A stretch of 64,000 bases of DNA, taken from the NCBI GenBank assembly GCA_030145845.1, contig JAIXHJ010000006.1:168822-232821 (forward strand). The letters run 5' to 3'. The DNA comes from Pseudomonadota bacterium. GTDB taxonomy: Bacteria; Pseudomonadota; Gammaproteobacteria; Pseudomonadales; Oceanobacteraceae. Made by a program: the position numbers and the translations under genes. Shown here one piece after another: positions 1 to 8,779 of this stretch. Numbering within the stretch: position 1 is the stretch's first letter; each line of letters opens with the position of its first letter. The notes under the pieces are model-generated. The model was not told the origin of the DNA. It was given only the letters and a program-made list of their open reading frames with translations, and did not search any database.

Positions 1-2004
1 CTCAGCCGTGGAGAAGAAAGCCACGATCTCGCCTTCTGGCAGCCAATTACAGTGCAGGCCGGTGATCTGCTCGACTGCGGCAGCGTCAGTGACGCCGGCG
101 CCCGCGCCTATCTGCTGCTGGCCGGTGGTTTCAGTTGCCCCGACTATCTCGGCTCCAAAGCCACCTTTACCCTGGGTCAGTTCGGTGGCCATAACGGCCG
201 CGCGTTACTGCCCGGCGACGTTCTGCATTTTACCGCCACAGACAATACCGTCGCGGCACTGCCGGCAGAACTGCAGCCGGCCATCAGCCACGAATGGGAA
301 ATGCGCGTTATTTACGGCCCGCACGGTGCACCGGAGTTTTTTACTCAGCAGGATATCGACACTTTTTTCGCTCACACCTGGGAAGTGCATTACAACTCCA
401 GCCGCACCGGTGTGCGTTTAATCGGACCAAAACCGGAATGGGCACGGCAGGATGGCGGTGAAGCCGGTCTGCATCCTTCCAATATTCACGATAATGCCTA
501 CGCCATCGGCGCGGTGGATTTCACCGGTGACATGCCGGTTATTCTCGGTCCGGATGGCCCCAGCCTGGGCGGTTTTGTCTGCCCGGTAACCGTCATTACC
601 GCCGACCTGTGGAAAATGGGTCAGCTGCGTGCCGGCGATAAAATCCGTTTTATTCCGGTCAGCCAGCAGACGGCGGTGGAGCTGGCAGAAAAACAACAGC
701 AGGCCCTGCAGTCTCTGCAGGTGTCAGCAACTAACATCACCACCTATATGCCTGCCAGCCCGGTCCTGCATGAAATTTCCGCCGCTGACCACCCGACCGG
801 AGTGATTTACCGCCCTGCCGGTGACCGCTATTTACTGGTGGAATACGGTCCGCTGCAGCTGGATATCCGCCTGCGTTTCCGCGCCCACGCCTTAATGCAG
901 CATCTGCAGCAGCAGAAGACGGACGGCCTGTGGGAACTGACCCCGGGTATCCGTTCACTGCAGGTGCACTACGACTCCACCGTCATCAGCCAACAGGCGG
1001 TGCTGGATTTACTCATCGAAGCAGAAAATCACCTCGGTGACCTGAAAGACGCCGAAGTGCCATCACGCATCGTCCATCTGCCGCTGTCGTGGGACGATGA
1101 GGTCTGCCGTCTGGCGGCACAGAAATACATGCAGTCAGTGCGCGCCGATGCCCCCTGGTGTCCGGATAATATTGAATTCATCCGTCGCATTAACGGCCTT
1201 GAGTCTGTTGATCAGGTCAAAGACATTGTCTTTAACGCCAGCTATCTGGTGATGGGACTGGGTGACGTTTATCTCGGCGCACCGGTGGCAACCCCGGTTG
1301 ATCCGCGCCATCGTCTGGTGACCACCAAATACAACCCGGCGCGCACCTGGACTGCGGAAAATTCCGTCGGCATCGGCGGCGCTTATATGTGTATTTACGG
1401 CATGGAAGGTCCGGGCGGTTACCAGTTTGTCGGCCGTACCCTGCAGATGTGGAACCGCTATAAAAAGACGAAGGAATTTACTCAGCCCTGGCTGCTGCGT
1501 TTCTTCGATCAGGTACGTTTCTATGAAGTCAGCCACGACGAACTGACCAGAATCCGCGAACAGTTCCCGCATGGCCAGTACCCGATTAAAGTGGAAGAAA
1601 CGCGCTTTAATCTGGCGGAATACGAACAGTTCCTCGCGCAACAGGGCGAAGGCATTAACGCCTTCCAGCAGGAACGGCAGAAAGCCTTCCAGGCCGAACT
1701 GGAAGAATGGAAAGCCTCCGGCCGTTTCCATTATGAAGCCGATACCGAACTGGAAGAGGAAGGTGAAGAACGGCCGCTGGCAGACGATGAATTCAGCATC
1801 GACAGCCATGTGTCAGGCAACGTCTGGCAGTGTCTGGTCAAACCCGGTGACCGGGTGGAATCCGGGCAGCCGCTGATGGTGCTGGAATCCATGAAAATGG
1901 AAATCGATATTTCCAGCCATCAGGCCGGCACCGTGGTGGAAGTGCTGCGCGATACCGGTCAGGGCGTCAGCCCGGGTAAGGCGCTGGTGATTCTCAGACA
2001 CTGA
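1..2004 (+). CDS. uca: urea carboxylase, C-terminal two-thirds (5' end outside window)
   Basis: The open frame runs from base 1 without a start, so the N-terminal biotin-carboxylase part lies upstream. What is visible, in order, is a KipA-like (AHS2) domain, a KipI-like (AHS1) domain from about base 780, a linker rich in Glu and Gln, and a C-terminal biotinyl domain with the ESMKM lipoylation-type motif; the Lys to be biotinylated lies about 35 residues from the end. This arrangement is that of bacterial urea carboxylase, which with allophanate hydrolase converts urea to ammonium and CO2 at the cost of ATP in the cytoplasm. The carboxyltransferase segment with the NPARTW and GIGGAYM stretches fits urea carboxylase better than a stand-alone 5-oxoprolinase subunit. 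No allophanate hydrolase gene follows; it could lie upstream. Confidence 0.85.
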   Translation, partial: LSRGEESHDLAFWQPITVQAGDLLDCGSVSDAGARAYLLLAGGFSCPDYLGSKATFTLGQFGGHNGRALLPGDVLHFTATDNTVAALPAELQPAISHEWEMRVIYGPHGAPEFFTQQDIDTFFAHTWEVHYNSSRTGVRLIGPKPEWARQDGGEAGLHPSNIHDNAYAIGAVDFTGDMPVILGPDGPSLGGFVCPVTVITADLWKMGQLRAGDKIRFIPVSQQTAVELAEKQQQALQSLQVSATNITTYMPASPVLHEISAADHPTGVIYRPAGDRYLLVEYGPLQLDIRLRFRAHALMQHLQQQKTDGLWELTPGIRSLQVHYDSTVISQQAVLDLLIEAENHLGDLKDAEVPSRIVHLPLSWDDEVCRLAAQKYMQSVRADAPWCPDNIEFIRRINGLESVDQVKDIVFNASYLVMGLGDVYLGAPVATPVDPRHRLVTTKYNPARTWTAENSVGIGGAYMCIYGMEGPGGYQFVGRTLQMWNRYKKTKEFTQPWLLRFFDQVRFYEVSHDELTRIREQFPHGQYPIKVEETRFNLAEYEQFLAQQGEGINAFQQERQKAFQAELEEWKASGRFHYEADTELEEEGEERPLADDEFSIDSHVSGNVWQCLVKPGDRVESGQPLMVLESMKMEIDISSHQAGTVVEVLRDTGQGVSPGKALVILRH

Positions 2005-2010
2005 GCCACT

Positions 2011-2042
2011 GGCACCGCTCTGCCCTGCCGCAGAGCGGTGCC
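2011..2042 (+). terminator. hairpin after urea carboxylase gene
   Basis: A perfect 12-bp inverted repeat (GGCACCGCTCTG / CAGAGCGGTGCC) with an 8-nt loop begins 6 bp after the stop codon. It has no T-run after it, so it may be an mRNA 3' end stabiliser or a weak terminator. Confidence 0.5.
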
Positions 2043-2178
2043 GGCCCACCTTGCCGCTGCGCTTATTCCCCCCCCCTGAACGCCCGCTTCAAACAGCAAT
2101 CTGTGCAGATTGATCATTGCCCTGTACGGGAGGGTTTGCCATTATCCGTCCCGGAACAGCACTTGTGAGAAATTATCC

Positions 2179-2934
2179 ATGTATCAGGACATCAGCTACA
2201 GCATTGATAACGGCATTGCCGTCATCACCATTAACCGCCCGAAAGTACTGAATGCCATCCGTATCCAGACCTATGACGACATCATTGACGCCCTGCAGAG
2301 CAGCGACCGCAATGATGAAGTAAAAGTCGTGGTCATGACCGGTGCCGAAGGCCGCTTCACGGCAGGTAATGATCTGACCGACCTGCTGCCACCCAGTGAT
2401 ATCAGTGAACTGAAAAAACGTGTGGGCGGTATTTTTGATACCTTCGCGCAGCTGAGCAAACCCCTGATCATGGCTCAGGAAGGTGTGGCCATCGGTATCG
2501 GTGCCAATATGCTGCTGCACGCCGACATTGCCTACGCCGGTAAAAGCATCCGCTACAGCCTGCCGTTCGCTAAAATCGGGGTAACTTCCGAAGGTGCCTG
2601 CTCGGTATTGCTGGCTGAAGCCATCGGTCCGAAACGCGCCAACGAACTGCTGTATACCGGCCGTTTCTTCAGCGCCGAAGAAGCCGAACGCTGGGGTCTG
2701 CTGACCGCCATGGTGGAAGACGGTCAGGCTCTGGAAACCGCCATGGCCACCGCCCGTGAACTGCTGAAAAACTCACAGGACTCCATCCGCGCGATCAAAA
2801 AGCTGGGCAAGGCCGAAGGTCACGAACAGCGTGTGCATAAAGCCGTGGAACTGGAAATGGAACTGTTCGGCAGTCTGCTCGACACCGCCGAAACCCAGGC
2901 CCGTATCGGCCATGTTCTGAAAGGCGGCAAATAA
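2179..2934 (+). CDS. enoyl-CoA hydratase/isomerase family protein
   Basis: The 251-residue product has the crotonase fold signatures: an N-terminal NRPKVLNA segment, the oxyanion-forming region FTAGNDL (about residue 62-68) and the central SEGACS segment. Family members hydrate, isomerise or hydrolyse acyl-CoA thioesters in beta-oxidation or aromatic catabolism. The usual Glu of the GGG-C-E helix is not at its normal place (the segment reads GIGANML), which leans towards an isomerase or hydrolase rather than a classic hydratase; this is inference. The start was set at the ATG at 2179, preceded by GAGA, because the upstream in-frame extension has no family similarity and would be unusually long. 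It stands alone between a urea carboxylase gene and a convergent patatin gene, so its pathway is not shown by context. Confidence 0.8.
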   Translation: MYQDISYSIDNGIAVITINRPKVLNAIRIQTYDDIIDALQSSDRNDEVKVVVMTGAEGRFTAGNDLTDLLPPSDISELKKRVGGIFDTFAQLSKPLIMAQEGVAIGIGANMLLHADIAYAGKSIRYSLPFAKIGVTSEGACSVLLAEAIGPKRANELLYTGRFFSAEEAERWGLLTAMVEDGQALETAMATARELLKNSQDSIRAIKKLGKAEGHEQRVHKAVELEMELFGSLLDTAETQARIGHVLKGGK

Positions 2935-2959
2935 GGTTCCGTCCCCGCCTGCGGGCGGA

Positions 2960-5386
2960 CTACCTCAGTCCGCCCAGATAGAAAAACGATTCCAGATCCG
3001 TCACCGCCACCCGGAATGTCCAGTTGGCATCCGGCCGCTCCGGCATGCCGGCAATGGAACGCTGCCCCAGTGACAGGCGGATTTTATCTCCCAGCAGACC
3101 GGTGGATATTTCCCAGCCCAGATAACGGTTGGCATCCCCCAGAACCCCGTCGCTGCCATCCACCCGGTGATCCAGATTTTCGTTAATGTTCAGATGAATG
3201 CCGAACGACGAATAAATCACGTGATCAAACGACGGCCGGTAACCGATCTGCAGTTTATAGTAAGACTGAGGTTCATCCCTGTAGCTGCCCCACATGCGCC
3301 GGTGCAGCGAAATTTCGGTTTCCAGCTGACTGCTGTCAAACACCCAGAAAGACGGACTCGGCGTCCAGGATAAAAACAGCCCGGTCTGGGCCGCATCCAG
3401 CCCGGCCTGATCCGGCAGGAAGTGATACCAGAACGGCGCTTCCGGCACCGACGTGATGGCCCACACATTTTTGCTGCCGTCGCGGTACAGGTTGGATGCC
3501 AGCGCTGCCAGACGCAGCGGTGTGACCATTTTGCCTTCCTGCTGTTCCTCCATCACCAGCAGACGCATGGATGCCCGCCGCAGACGCTCACGCGACCACT
3601 GTTCAAAATCCTGTGGCCGGTCAAGCAGTGACACCCGTGTTTCCTGCAACAGTTCAGATAACGGCTGATCCAGCGCTTCACACCGGCCCTGCGCCACGCA
3701 CAGTGCTTTCTGTACCGTCAGCTCAGCCATAAACACATCCATGCTGGCACCGATAATCTGATCTTCCTGCTCCGACAGCGAGCGGAACGTGGCCAGAATC
3801 AGATAACCGGACATATCGTGCGGCAGATCGGCCGGGAAATAATCATTGAACGGCGCATTACCATGCGCCGCAATGCCCAGCTCATCCAGCGCAAAAGCAC
3901 GCAGCATGTAACACAGATATTCCCCTGCCGCGCAGGTTTTATCTTCTTTTTCCCCCAGCAGCTCACGGCTGATGGCCACCAGTGCTTCCGCCCGCACGGT
4001 GCAGTCAGGCTGCCAGGCGTCTGCGTCCTGTTGTTCATGTTGTTCAGCACACAGATACTGCACGGTATTCATCAGACCATCATAAATACCGGCCGCATAA
4101 TCGTAAGCACGGAAATCGCGGTCGGCAAAAGCGCCGAAATAATGCAGGTAATAACCGGTCAGCGGTGGGTAACGCAGACTCACCAGCAGGCGGCGGCCAT
4201 CGCCATTGGCGTGGGTATTGAATTTATTCAGCAGGGTACGGTTCAGTTCCTGTTTGCGCAGACCGTAAAAAACCGGCATCAGCGCTTTCAGCTGCGCCGT
4301 CAGGGTATAACCGCCACTGTCCGCCGACGCCTGGCCGGGCATATTCAGCTGTGGATTCAGCAGTGAGCCGGATGCCGCGGTGCGGGTCTGATGCGGGTCG
4401 ATAAACAGATAATTACCGCGGCCGCGCTCTTCACTCTCCCCCGGCTGCAGGCTGAGATCAACCGCCGTGCCCAGCGGAATATTGTCATACACGCCGCCAT
4501 CAATAAAAAAACCTTCCTGCTGACGGTAGCCCGACGGGCAACGGCCGTTGCTGCCAGCACGACTGGCATAGCGCTGTGAAAAACAGTAATGCAGATGCAC
4601 CCGGCCAAAGGCCACCGGAAAGGCACTGGACGCCATCGCCACCCGGATAACCTGCTCCATCGACAACAGACCGTCATCATTTTCCGGCAGCAGCAGATAT
4701 TCAAAATCGCGTTCACGCGTCACCGGCAGGCGGCTGTTTCGCCACTGCAGTCGGCCATTTTCCACGCTGAGCTCAAGCGGCACGATAAAGCGCTGCATCT
4801 GTACATTCTGCTCGCGCGGTGCAACCGGTACGCGGATATTCAGGGGTGTGGTACGAGTCAGCACCATGCCGATCTGCAGCCGGCAGCCAGCGCGGTACAG
4901 CGGCTGCGCGGCATAATCCTTAAGCCGGCGTACCGTACTAATAAAAGGCTTACGGGCGAACAGAGAGTCAGTTAATACGTCGGCCTCACCCGGCAGGTCT
5001 GCCAGCTGCAGCTGATCGTAATCGTCTTCCCGGCCACTGAGAAAATGATCCAGAGACTGATTCCAGGTGCGGTAAAACAGATTATTACCGACCTGCCATT
5101 CGTCATCATGGCCGGGCGCCATGCAGTAACGCATGGCCGACATCAGCGCATTAATCGCCCCGGCCGAAGAACCGGTCACCGATTGCAGACGGTAATGATC
5201 CGCGGCCTGCAGATTACGCTGGCGCAGGGTCTCCACCGCGACCCAGTTAATACCGGCCTCATACACCCCGAGGCTGGCGCCGCCGGAGATGGTGAGGGAA
5301 TACGGGGCAGGCGGCTGATCAGCGGCCTGCGCCGGCAGAGTACAGACCAGCTGGATAAACAGTACACACAGTCCACGCAGCAACAC
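2960..5386 (-). CDS. secreted patatin-like phospholipase family protein
   Basis: The 808-residue protein begins with a typical Sec signal peptide (cleavage likely near AQAA, residue 22). The patatin domain follows: the oxyanion loop SGGASLG at 34-40, the nucleophile elbow GSSAG at 72-76 (Ser74) and the catalytic Asp in DGG at 296-298. This Ser-Asp dyad belongs to acyl hydrolases acting on lipids. The roughly 500 residues after the patatin core are not recognised; the last 180 alternate polar and aromatic residues (many W, Y and F) and could form a beta-rich or outer-membrane-associated domain. The location is probably periplasmic or outer membrane. It is transcribed divergently from the amidotransferase gene and convergently with the crotonase gene. 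Substrate unknown. Confidence 0.8.
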   Translation of the reverse strand: MLLRGLCVLFIQLVCTLPAQAADQPPAPYSLTISGGASLGVYEAGINWVAVETLRQRNLQAADHYRLQSVTGSSAGAINALMSAMRYCMAPGHDDEWQVGNNLFYRTWNQSLDHFLSGREDDYDQLQLADLPGEADVLTDSLFARKPFISTVRRLKDYAAQPLYRAGCRLQIGMVLTRTTPLNIRVPVAPREQNVQMQRFIVPLELSVENGRLQWRNSRLPVTRERDFEYLLLPENDDGLLSMEQVIRVAMASSAFPVAFGRVHLHYCFSQRYASRAGSNGRCPSGYRQQEGFFIDGGVYDNIPLGTAVDLSLQPGESEERGRGNYLFIDPHQTRTAASGSLLNPQLNMPGQASADSGGYTLTAQLKALMPVFYGLRKQELNRTLLNKFNTHANGDGRRLLVSLRYPPLTGYYLHYFGAFADRDFRAYDYAAGIYDGLMNTVQYLCAEQHEQQDADAWQPDCTVRAEALVAISRELLGEKEDKTCAAGEYLCYMLRAFALDELGIAAHGNAPFNDYFPADLPHDMSGYLILATFRSLSEQEDQIIGASMDVFMAELTVQKALCVAQGRCEALDQPLSELLQETRVSLLDRPQDFEQWSRERLRRASMRLLVMEEQQEGKMVTPLRLAALASNLYRDGSKNVWAITSVPEAPFWYHFLPDQAGLDAAQTGLFLSWTPSPSFWVFDSSQLETEISLHRRMWGSYRDEPQSYYKLQIGYRPSFDHVIYSSFGIHLNINENLDHRVDGSDGVLGDANRYLGWEISTGLLGDKIRLSLGQRSIAGMPERPDANWTFRVAVTDLESFFYLGGLR

Positions 5387-5581
5387 CGGCTTCTCCCTGA
5401 TAAGTGTCCGCTCACGGCGGAAAATATAATGCCCGGATTATTGTTGATACCCGGCCGGAGTAACAGCCCGGCAACAAAACAACAGGCCATTCTTCACGTT
5501 CACACTGGCCAGCCAGCTGAGCGTAGCGATAATAACAGCTCACACGGCCGCAGCGCCGGAATAAACCAGCCAGAGGATAGT

Positions 5582-6277
5582 ATGCAAGTCACCATTCTGC
5601 AGCACACCCCTTATGAGGATGCCGGTTACGCCGAAGTCCGCCTGCGACAGCATCAGGCTACCCTGAACCGCGTTATGGTGGCCGACCCGGCGGCGGTTTA
5701 TCCGACACCGGAGCAGAGCGACATGCTGGTGATCTGTGGTGGTCCGCAGAGCGCCGGCGAGGAAGACCAATACCCGTGGCTAAAAGAAGAAAAAGCCTAT
5801 ATCCGGGCGGTGATCGACAGCGGCAGACCCGTGCTCGGGCTGTGTCTCGGTGGTCAGCTTATTGCTGCCGCGCTGGGCGCTGCAGTAAGCCGCAATCCGC
5901 AGCCGGAAATCGGCTGGTTTACCCTGCAGGGATTGGATGCCGGTGAAGGCACCTTCCGTTTCCCGCCGCAGTTTGAGGTGATGGAATGGCATTACGACAC
6001 TTTCTCGCTGCCCGCCGGGGCCGTCAGACTGGCGTCATCACCGGCCTGCGCCAATCAGGCTTACCAACTGGGTGAGCGCGTGATCGGTCTGCAGTGTCAT
6101 CCGGAAATGACAGCGGAAAATATCCGCTATCTGCTGACCCATTTCCCGCAGGAACTGAAGCCGCTGACCGGCATTCAGAGCGCCGCAGAGATCGACGCCG
6201 GCATCGCCCGCCATGCCGCACAGGCGAATCAGCTGATGGCGGATATTGTTGATTATCTGCTGCCGGCTGAGTCCTGA
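5582..6277 (+). CDS. class I glutamine amidotransferase-like protein
   Basis: This 231-residue protein has the type I GATase triad: Cys88 in GLCLGGQ, and His173 and Glu175 in QCHPEMT. It is a free-standing domain of the GMP-synthase-like group (similar to YfeJ or gamma-glutamyl-hydrolase-like proteins) with no fused synthetase. Members hydrolyse glutamine or gamma-glutamyl compounds; the partner or substrate here is unknown. The ATG at 5582 was chosen because AGAGGA lies about 5 bp upstream; the longer open frame overlaps the divergent patatin gene and has no family match. Its 3' end overlaps the 3' end of the convergent AraC-type gene by 25 bp. Confidence 0.8.
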   Translation: MQVTILQHTPYEDAGYAEVRLRQHQATLNRVMVADPAAVYPTPEQSDMLVICGGPQSAGEEDQYPWLKEEKAYIRAVIDSGRPVLGLCLGGQLIAAALGAAVSRNPQPEIGWFTLQGLDAGEGTFRFPPQFEVMEWHYDTFSLPAGAVRLASSPACANQAYQLGERVIGLQCHPEMTAENIRYLLTHFPQELKPLTGIQSAAEIDAGIARHAAQANQLMADIVDYLLPAES

Positions 6278-7179
6278 CCGGACCGTGGCAGACTGGATAA
6301 CGGCTGTTGCCGCCATTCGCGCGGCGACATTCCTTTCAGGCGCTTAAAGGCGCGGGAAAAGCGCGACACATCGGAAAATCCCCAGCGGAATGCAATCTCG
6401 GTCACGGACGATTCAGCATCCAGACTCAGCTCAGCAGCCGCACGTTCAATACGCAGGCCGAGAATATAACGTGACAGACTCTGCCCTTCGCTTTCAAACA
6501 GGCGGTACAGGCTGCGGCGGGAAATCGCCATTTCTTCGGCCAGCCGTTCCGGCGTCAGGCGGTAATCCGGCAACAGACGGCGGATATGCTGCTCCGCCAG
6601 CATCCGCAGCGGTGCCCCGTCTTCAGCGTCGGTCAGGGTTTTCAGTGCCGGATGCAGCAGCGCACTGAGCGCACTCTGCAACGCCTGACCATCCCCCTGC
6701 TGTGCACCAAAAGCTTCATCACGGCAGGCCAGCTGCTGCAAAATGTTGCGCAGTATCTGACCACTGATACAGCCCTGTGACAGCTTGGCGAAGCCACTGT
6801 CCCGTGGCAGCACCTGTGCCAGCAGCGAGCGTGGCAGATGCACCGACATCTGCTGCATCAGCCCCTGTGGCAGCATGTCGTAAGGGCGCCCGGAATCCAG
6901 CAGCGCCATCTCCCCCGGACGCAGCACAAATTCGCCCTGCGCATGGCGCAGGCCCATGGTGCCGTGGGTCTGAAGAATAAGAAAACAGTGCTGATCGTTC
7001 TGCAGACTGCCCGCCGGGTGCTGCACCCGGCTGGCATTGGTCTGGATATGGGCCACTTCCAGGCCGTCATGATTGCGGCGCTGGATATCCCCGATAAAGG
7101 GGATCTGTGGATTGCGCGTCGTGCGGAAGTTTCCGCAGATCTGGCTGACACGGTCTTCCCATACATCAATATCTGGCAT
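6253..7179 (-). CDS. AraC-family transcriptional regulator, FeaR-like
   Basis: The 308-residue protein has an N-terminal cupin-like AraC-binding domain (ALLDSGRPY segment near residue 93) and a C-terminal pair of helix-turn-helix motifs (about residues 205-300, with AEEMAISRRSLYRLFE and the AFRWGFSDVSRFSRAFK signature). The overall plan resembles FeaR, the activator of phenylethylamine catabolism. It lies just downstream of, and on the same strand as, an aldehyde dehydrogenase gene resembling FeaB and a GMC dehydrogenase gene, so it probably regulates them in response to an aryl-ethylamine, aryl-ethanol or aryl-acetaldehyde; the ligand is inferred. The 102-bp gap upstream is AT-rich and holds a candidate operator. 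Confidence 0.8.
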   Translation of the reverse strand: MPDIDVWEDRVSQICGNFRTTRNPQIPFIGDIQRRNHDGLEVAHIQTNASRVQHPAGSLQNDQHCFLILQTHGTMGLRHAQGEFVLRPGEMALLDSGRPYDMLPQGLMQQMSVHLPRSLLAQVLPRDSGFAKLSQGCISGQILRNILQQLACRDEAFGAQQGDGQALQSALSALLHPALKTLTDAEDGAPLRMLAEQHIRRLLPDYRLTPERLAEEMAISRRSLYRLFESEGQSLSRYILGLRIERAAAELSLDAESSVTEIAFRWGFSDVSRFSRAFKRLKGMSPREWRQQPLSSLPRSGQDSAGSR

Positions 7180-7212
7180 AGCGGGCCCTTCTGATACACT
7201 CAGAATTTCCAG

Positions 7213-7246
7213 AATTTAATTTACTATTCAAATGAATTTGCAATTA
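7213..7246. promoter_or_regulatory. AT-rich candidate operator upstream of the AraC-type gene
   Basis: This stretch contains AATTTAATTT and, 14 bp further on, TTTGCAATTA. The same two decamers occur in the same order and orientation upstream of iacH (21321-21349), spaced 5 bp closer. Both precede minus-strand genes. A shared regulator site is possible; AT-rich chance similarity is the alternative. Confidence 0.3.
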
Positions 7247-7281
7247 CCATTCCAGAACAGACCCGGCAGCCGGAACAGACC

Positions 7282-8766
7282 TTAATAGGCCATAATGACC
7301 GACTTCACCTCCGTGTATTCGTCAATAAAACTGCTGCCGAACTCACGTCCGATGCCGGAATGCTTCACCCCGCCAAACGGCACCGCCGGATCGACCATGG
7401 TGTGCATGTTCACCCACACCGTGCCGGATTCCACCTGCGGAATCATGCGCATCGCCGCCGACAGATTATTGGTCCACAGTGATGTGCCGAGACCATAAGG
7501 CGTGTTATTGATCAGCGCCAGCAGCTCATCGTCTTCGTCATAGGACATGAAACTGAGCACCGGGCCGAAGGTTTCTTCCTGCATCAGCACCTCGGTGGCA
7601 CTGGCGGCGCGGACGATGGTCGGCTGCACAAAATAGCCCGGCCGGTCGATCACTTCCCCACCGCTGAGAATACGGCTTTCGCTGCCCGCCACCTGCAGAT
7701 AATGACAGACCTTATCAAACTGCGGTTTATTCGACAGCGGACCAAACACCACACGTTCATCCAGCGGCGAGCCCACCGGTGCCGCGGCCAGTGCCGCACC
7801 CAGTTTACCGGTCAGTTCGTCCAGCCGTGAGGCATGTACATACACCCGCTCCGGGGCCGCACAGACCTGCCCCTGATGGATATAACCGGTCTGCAGCAGG
7901 CCGGCGACCGCACGGTCAATATCCGCGTCCTGCAGCAGGGCCGCGGTATTTTTACCGCCCAACTCCAGTGTGCAGCGGGTCAGATCGGCCGCAGCCGTCA
8001 TATTTACTTTCTTCCCGGTAGCCACCGAACCGGTAAAAGAAACCTTTGCCACATCCGGATGTTCAATCAGCTGACGGCCGGTATCGCCGCCGCCATTGAT
8101 CACGTTCAGCACACCATCCGGCAGACCGGCTTCTTTGGCCAGCTCCGCCAGACGCAGCATGGTGAGCGGTGTAAATTCACTCGGTTTGATCACCACGCTG
8201 CAGCCGCAGGCCAGTGCCGCCCCCAGTTTCCAGATGCCGATCATCAGCGGAAAATTCCACGGCACAATGGCTGCCACCACCCCGACCGGTTCGCGGCGGG
8301 TAAAGGCGCTGTACTGCTCCCCCGCCATGGACGGAAACGACGGCTGCAGTGTCTGGCCGGAAATCTTGGTGGTCCAGCCGGCAAAATAGCGCAGAAAAAC
8401 AGCACTCTGCTGCACTTCAAACAGACGTGAAAGGTTGATGGATTTACCACTGCAGAGGGTGTCCAGCTGGGCAATTTCCTCACCGTTCTGTTCAATCAGA
8501 TCCGCCAGTTTATTCAGGATCACACCGCGGGCGTAGGGATTAAAATTGGCCCACAGCGACTGAAAACTGCCTTTGGCTGCGGCCACCGCCGCATTCAGTT
8601 CGTCACGACTGGCGGTCGCAACGGCTGCCACCACTTCTTCATTGGCCGGGTTGATTATGTCAATCAGCGGCGCCGCATGACTGATGCAGGCATTCCCCTG
8701 AATAAACTGTCCATGCGGACGGGCCAGAAACGCTTTAACGGCTGCGGTTAACGGTACGTCAGACAT
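7282..8766 (-). CDS. NAD-dependent aldehyde dehydrogenase, phenylacetaldehyde dehydrogenase (FeaB)-like
   Basis: The 494-residue enzyme has all aldehyde dehydrogenase landmarks: VPWNFPL with the oxyanion Asn171, the FTGS cofactor loop, Glu268 in LELGGKN and the catalytic Cys302 in QGQVCAA. From memory of the family, the sequence follows E. coli FeaB closely in the ATRKEPVGVV-like, PWNFPLMIG and SGTVWVN regions. It would oxidise an aryl-acetaldehyde to the arylacetate with NAD in the cytoplasm. It lies 13 bp downstream of a GMC dehydrogenase gene and upstream of a FeaR-like regulator gene. Next to an IAA catabolic operon, indole-3-acetaldehyde is an attractive substrate, but phenylacetaldehyde or betaine aldehyde are alternatives. 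Confidence 0.85.
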   Translation of the reverse strand: MSDVPLTAAVKAFLARPHGQFIQGNACISHAAPLIDIINPANEEVVAAVATASRDELNAAVAAAKGSFQSLWANFNPYARGVILNKLADLIEQNGEEIAQLDTLCSGKSINLSRLFEVQQSAVFLRYFAGWTTKISGQTLQPSFPSMAGEQYSAFTRREPVGVVAAIVPWNFPLMIGIWKLGAALACGCSVVIKPSEFTPLTMLRLAELAKEAGLPDGVLNVINGGGDTGRQLIEHPDVAKVSFTGSVATGKKVNMTAAADLTRCTLELGGKNTAALLQDADIDRAVAGLLQTGYIHQGQVCAAPERVYVHASRLDELTGKLGAALAAAPVGSPLDERVVFGPLSNKPQFDKVCHYLQVAGSESRILSGGEVIDRPGYFVQPTIVRAASATEVLMQEETFGPVLSFMSYDEDDELLALINNTPYGLGTSLWTNNLSAAMRMIPQVESGTVWVNMHTMVDPAVPFGGVKHSGIGREFGSSFIDEYTEVKSVIMAY

Positions 8767-8779
8767 CTGTATATTCTCC

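Noticed and set aside
5045..5581. Longer N-terminus for the glutamine amidotransferase-like protein
   Set aside because: The extension covers the 5' part of the divergent patatin gene, and the amidotransferase fold begins at 5582 behind a good ribosome site.
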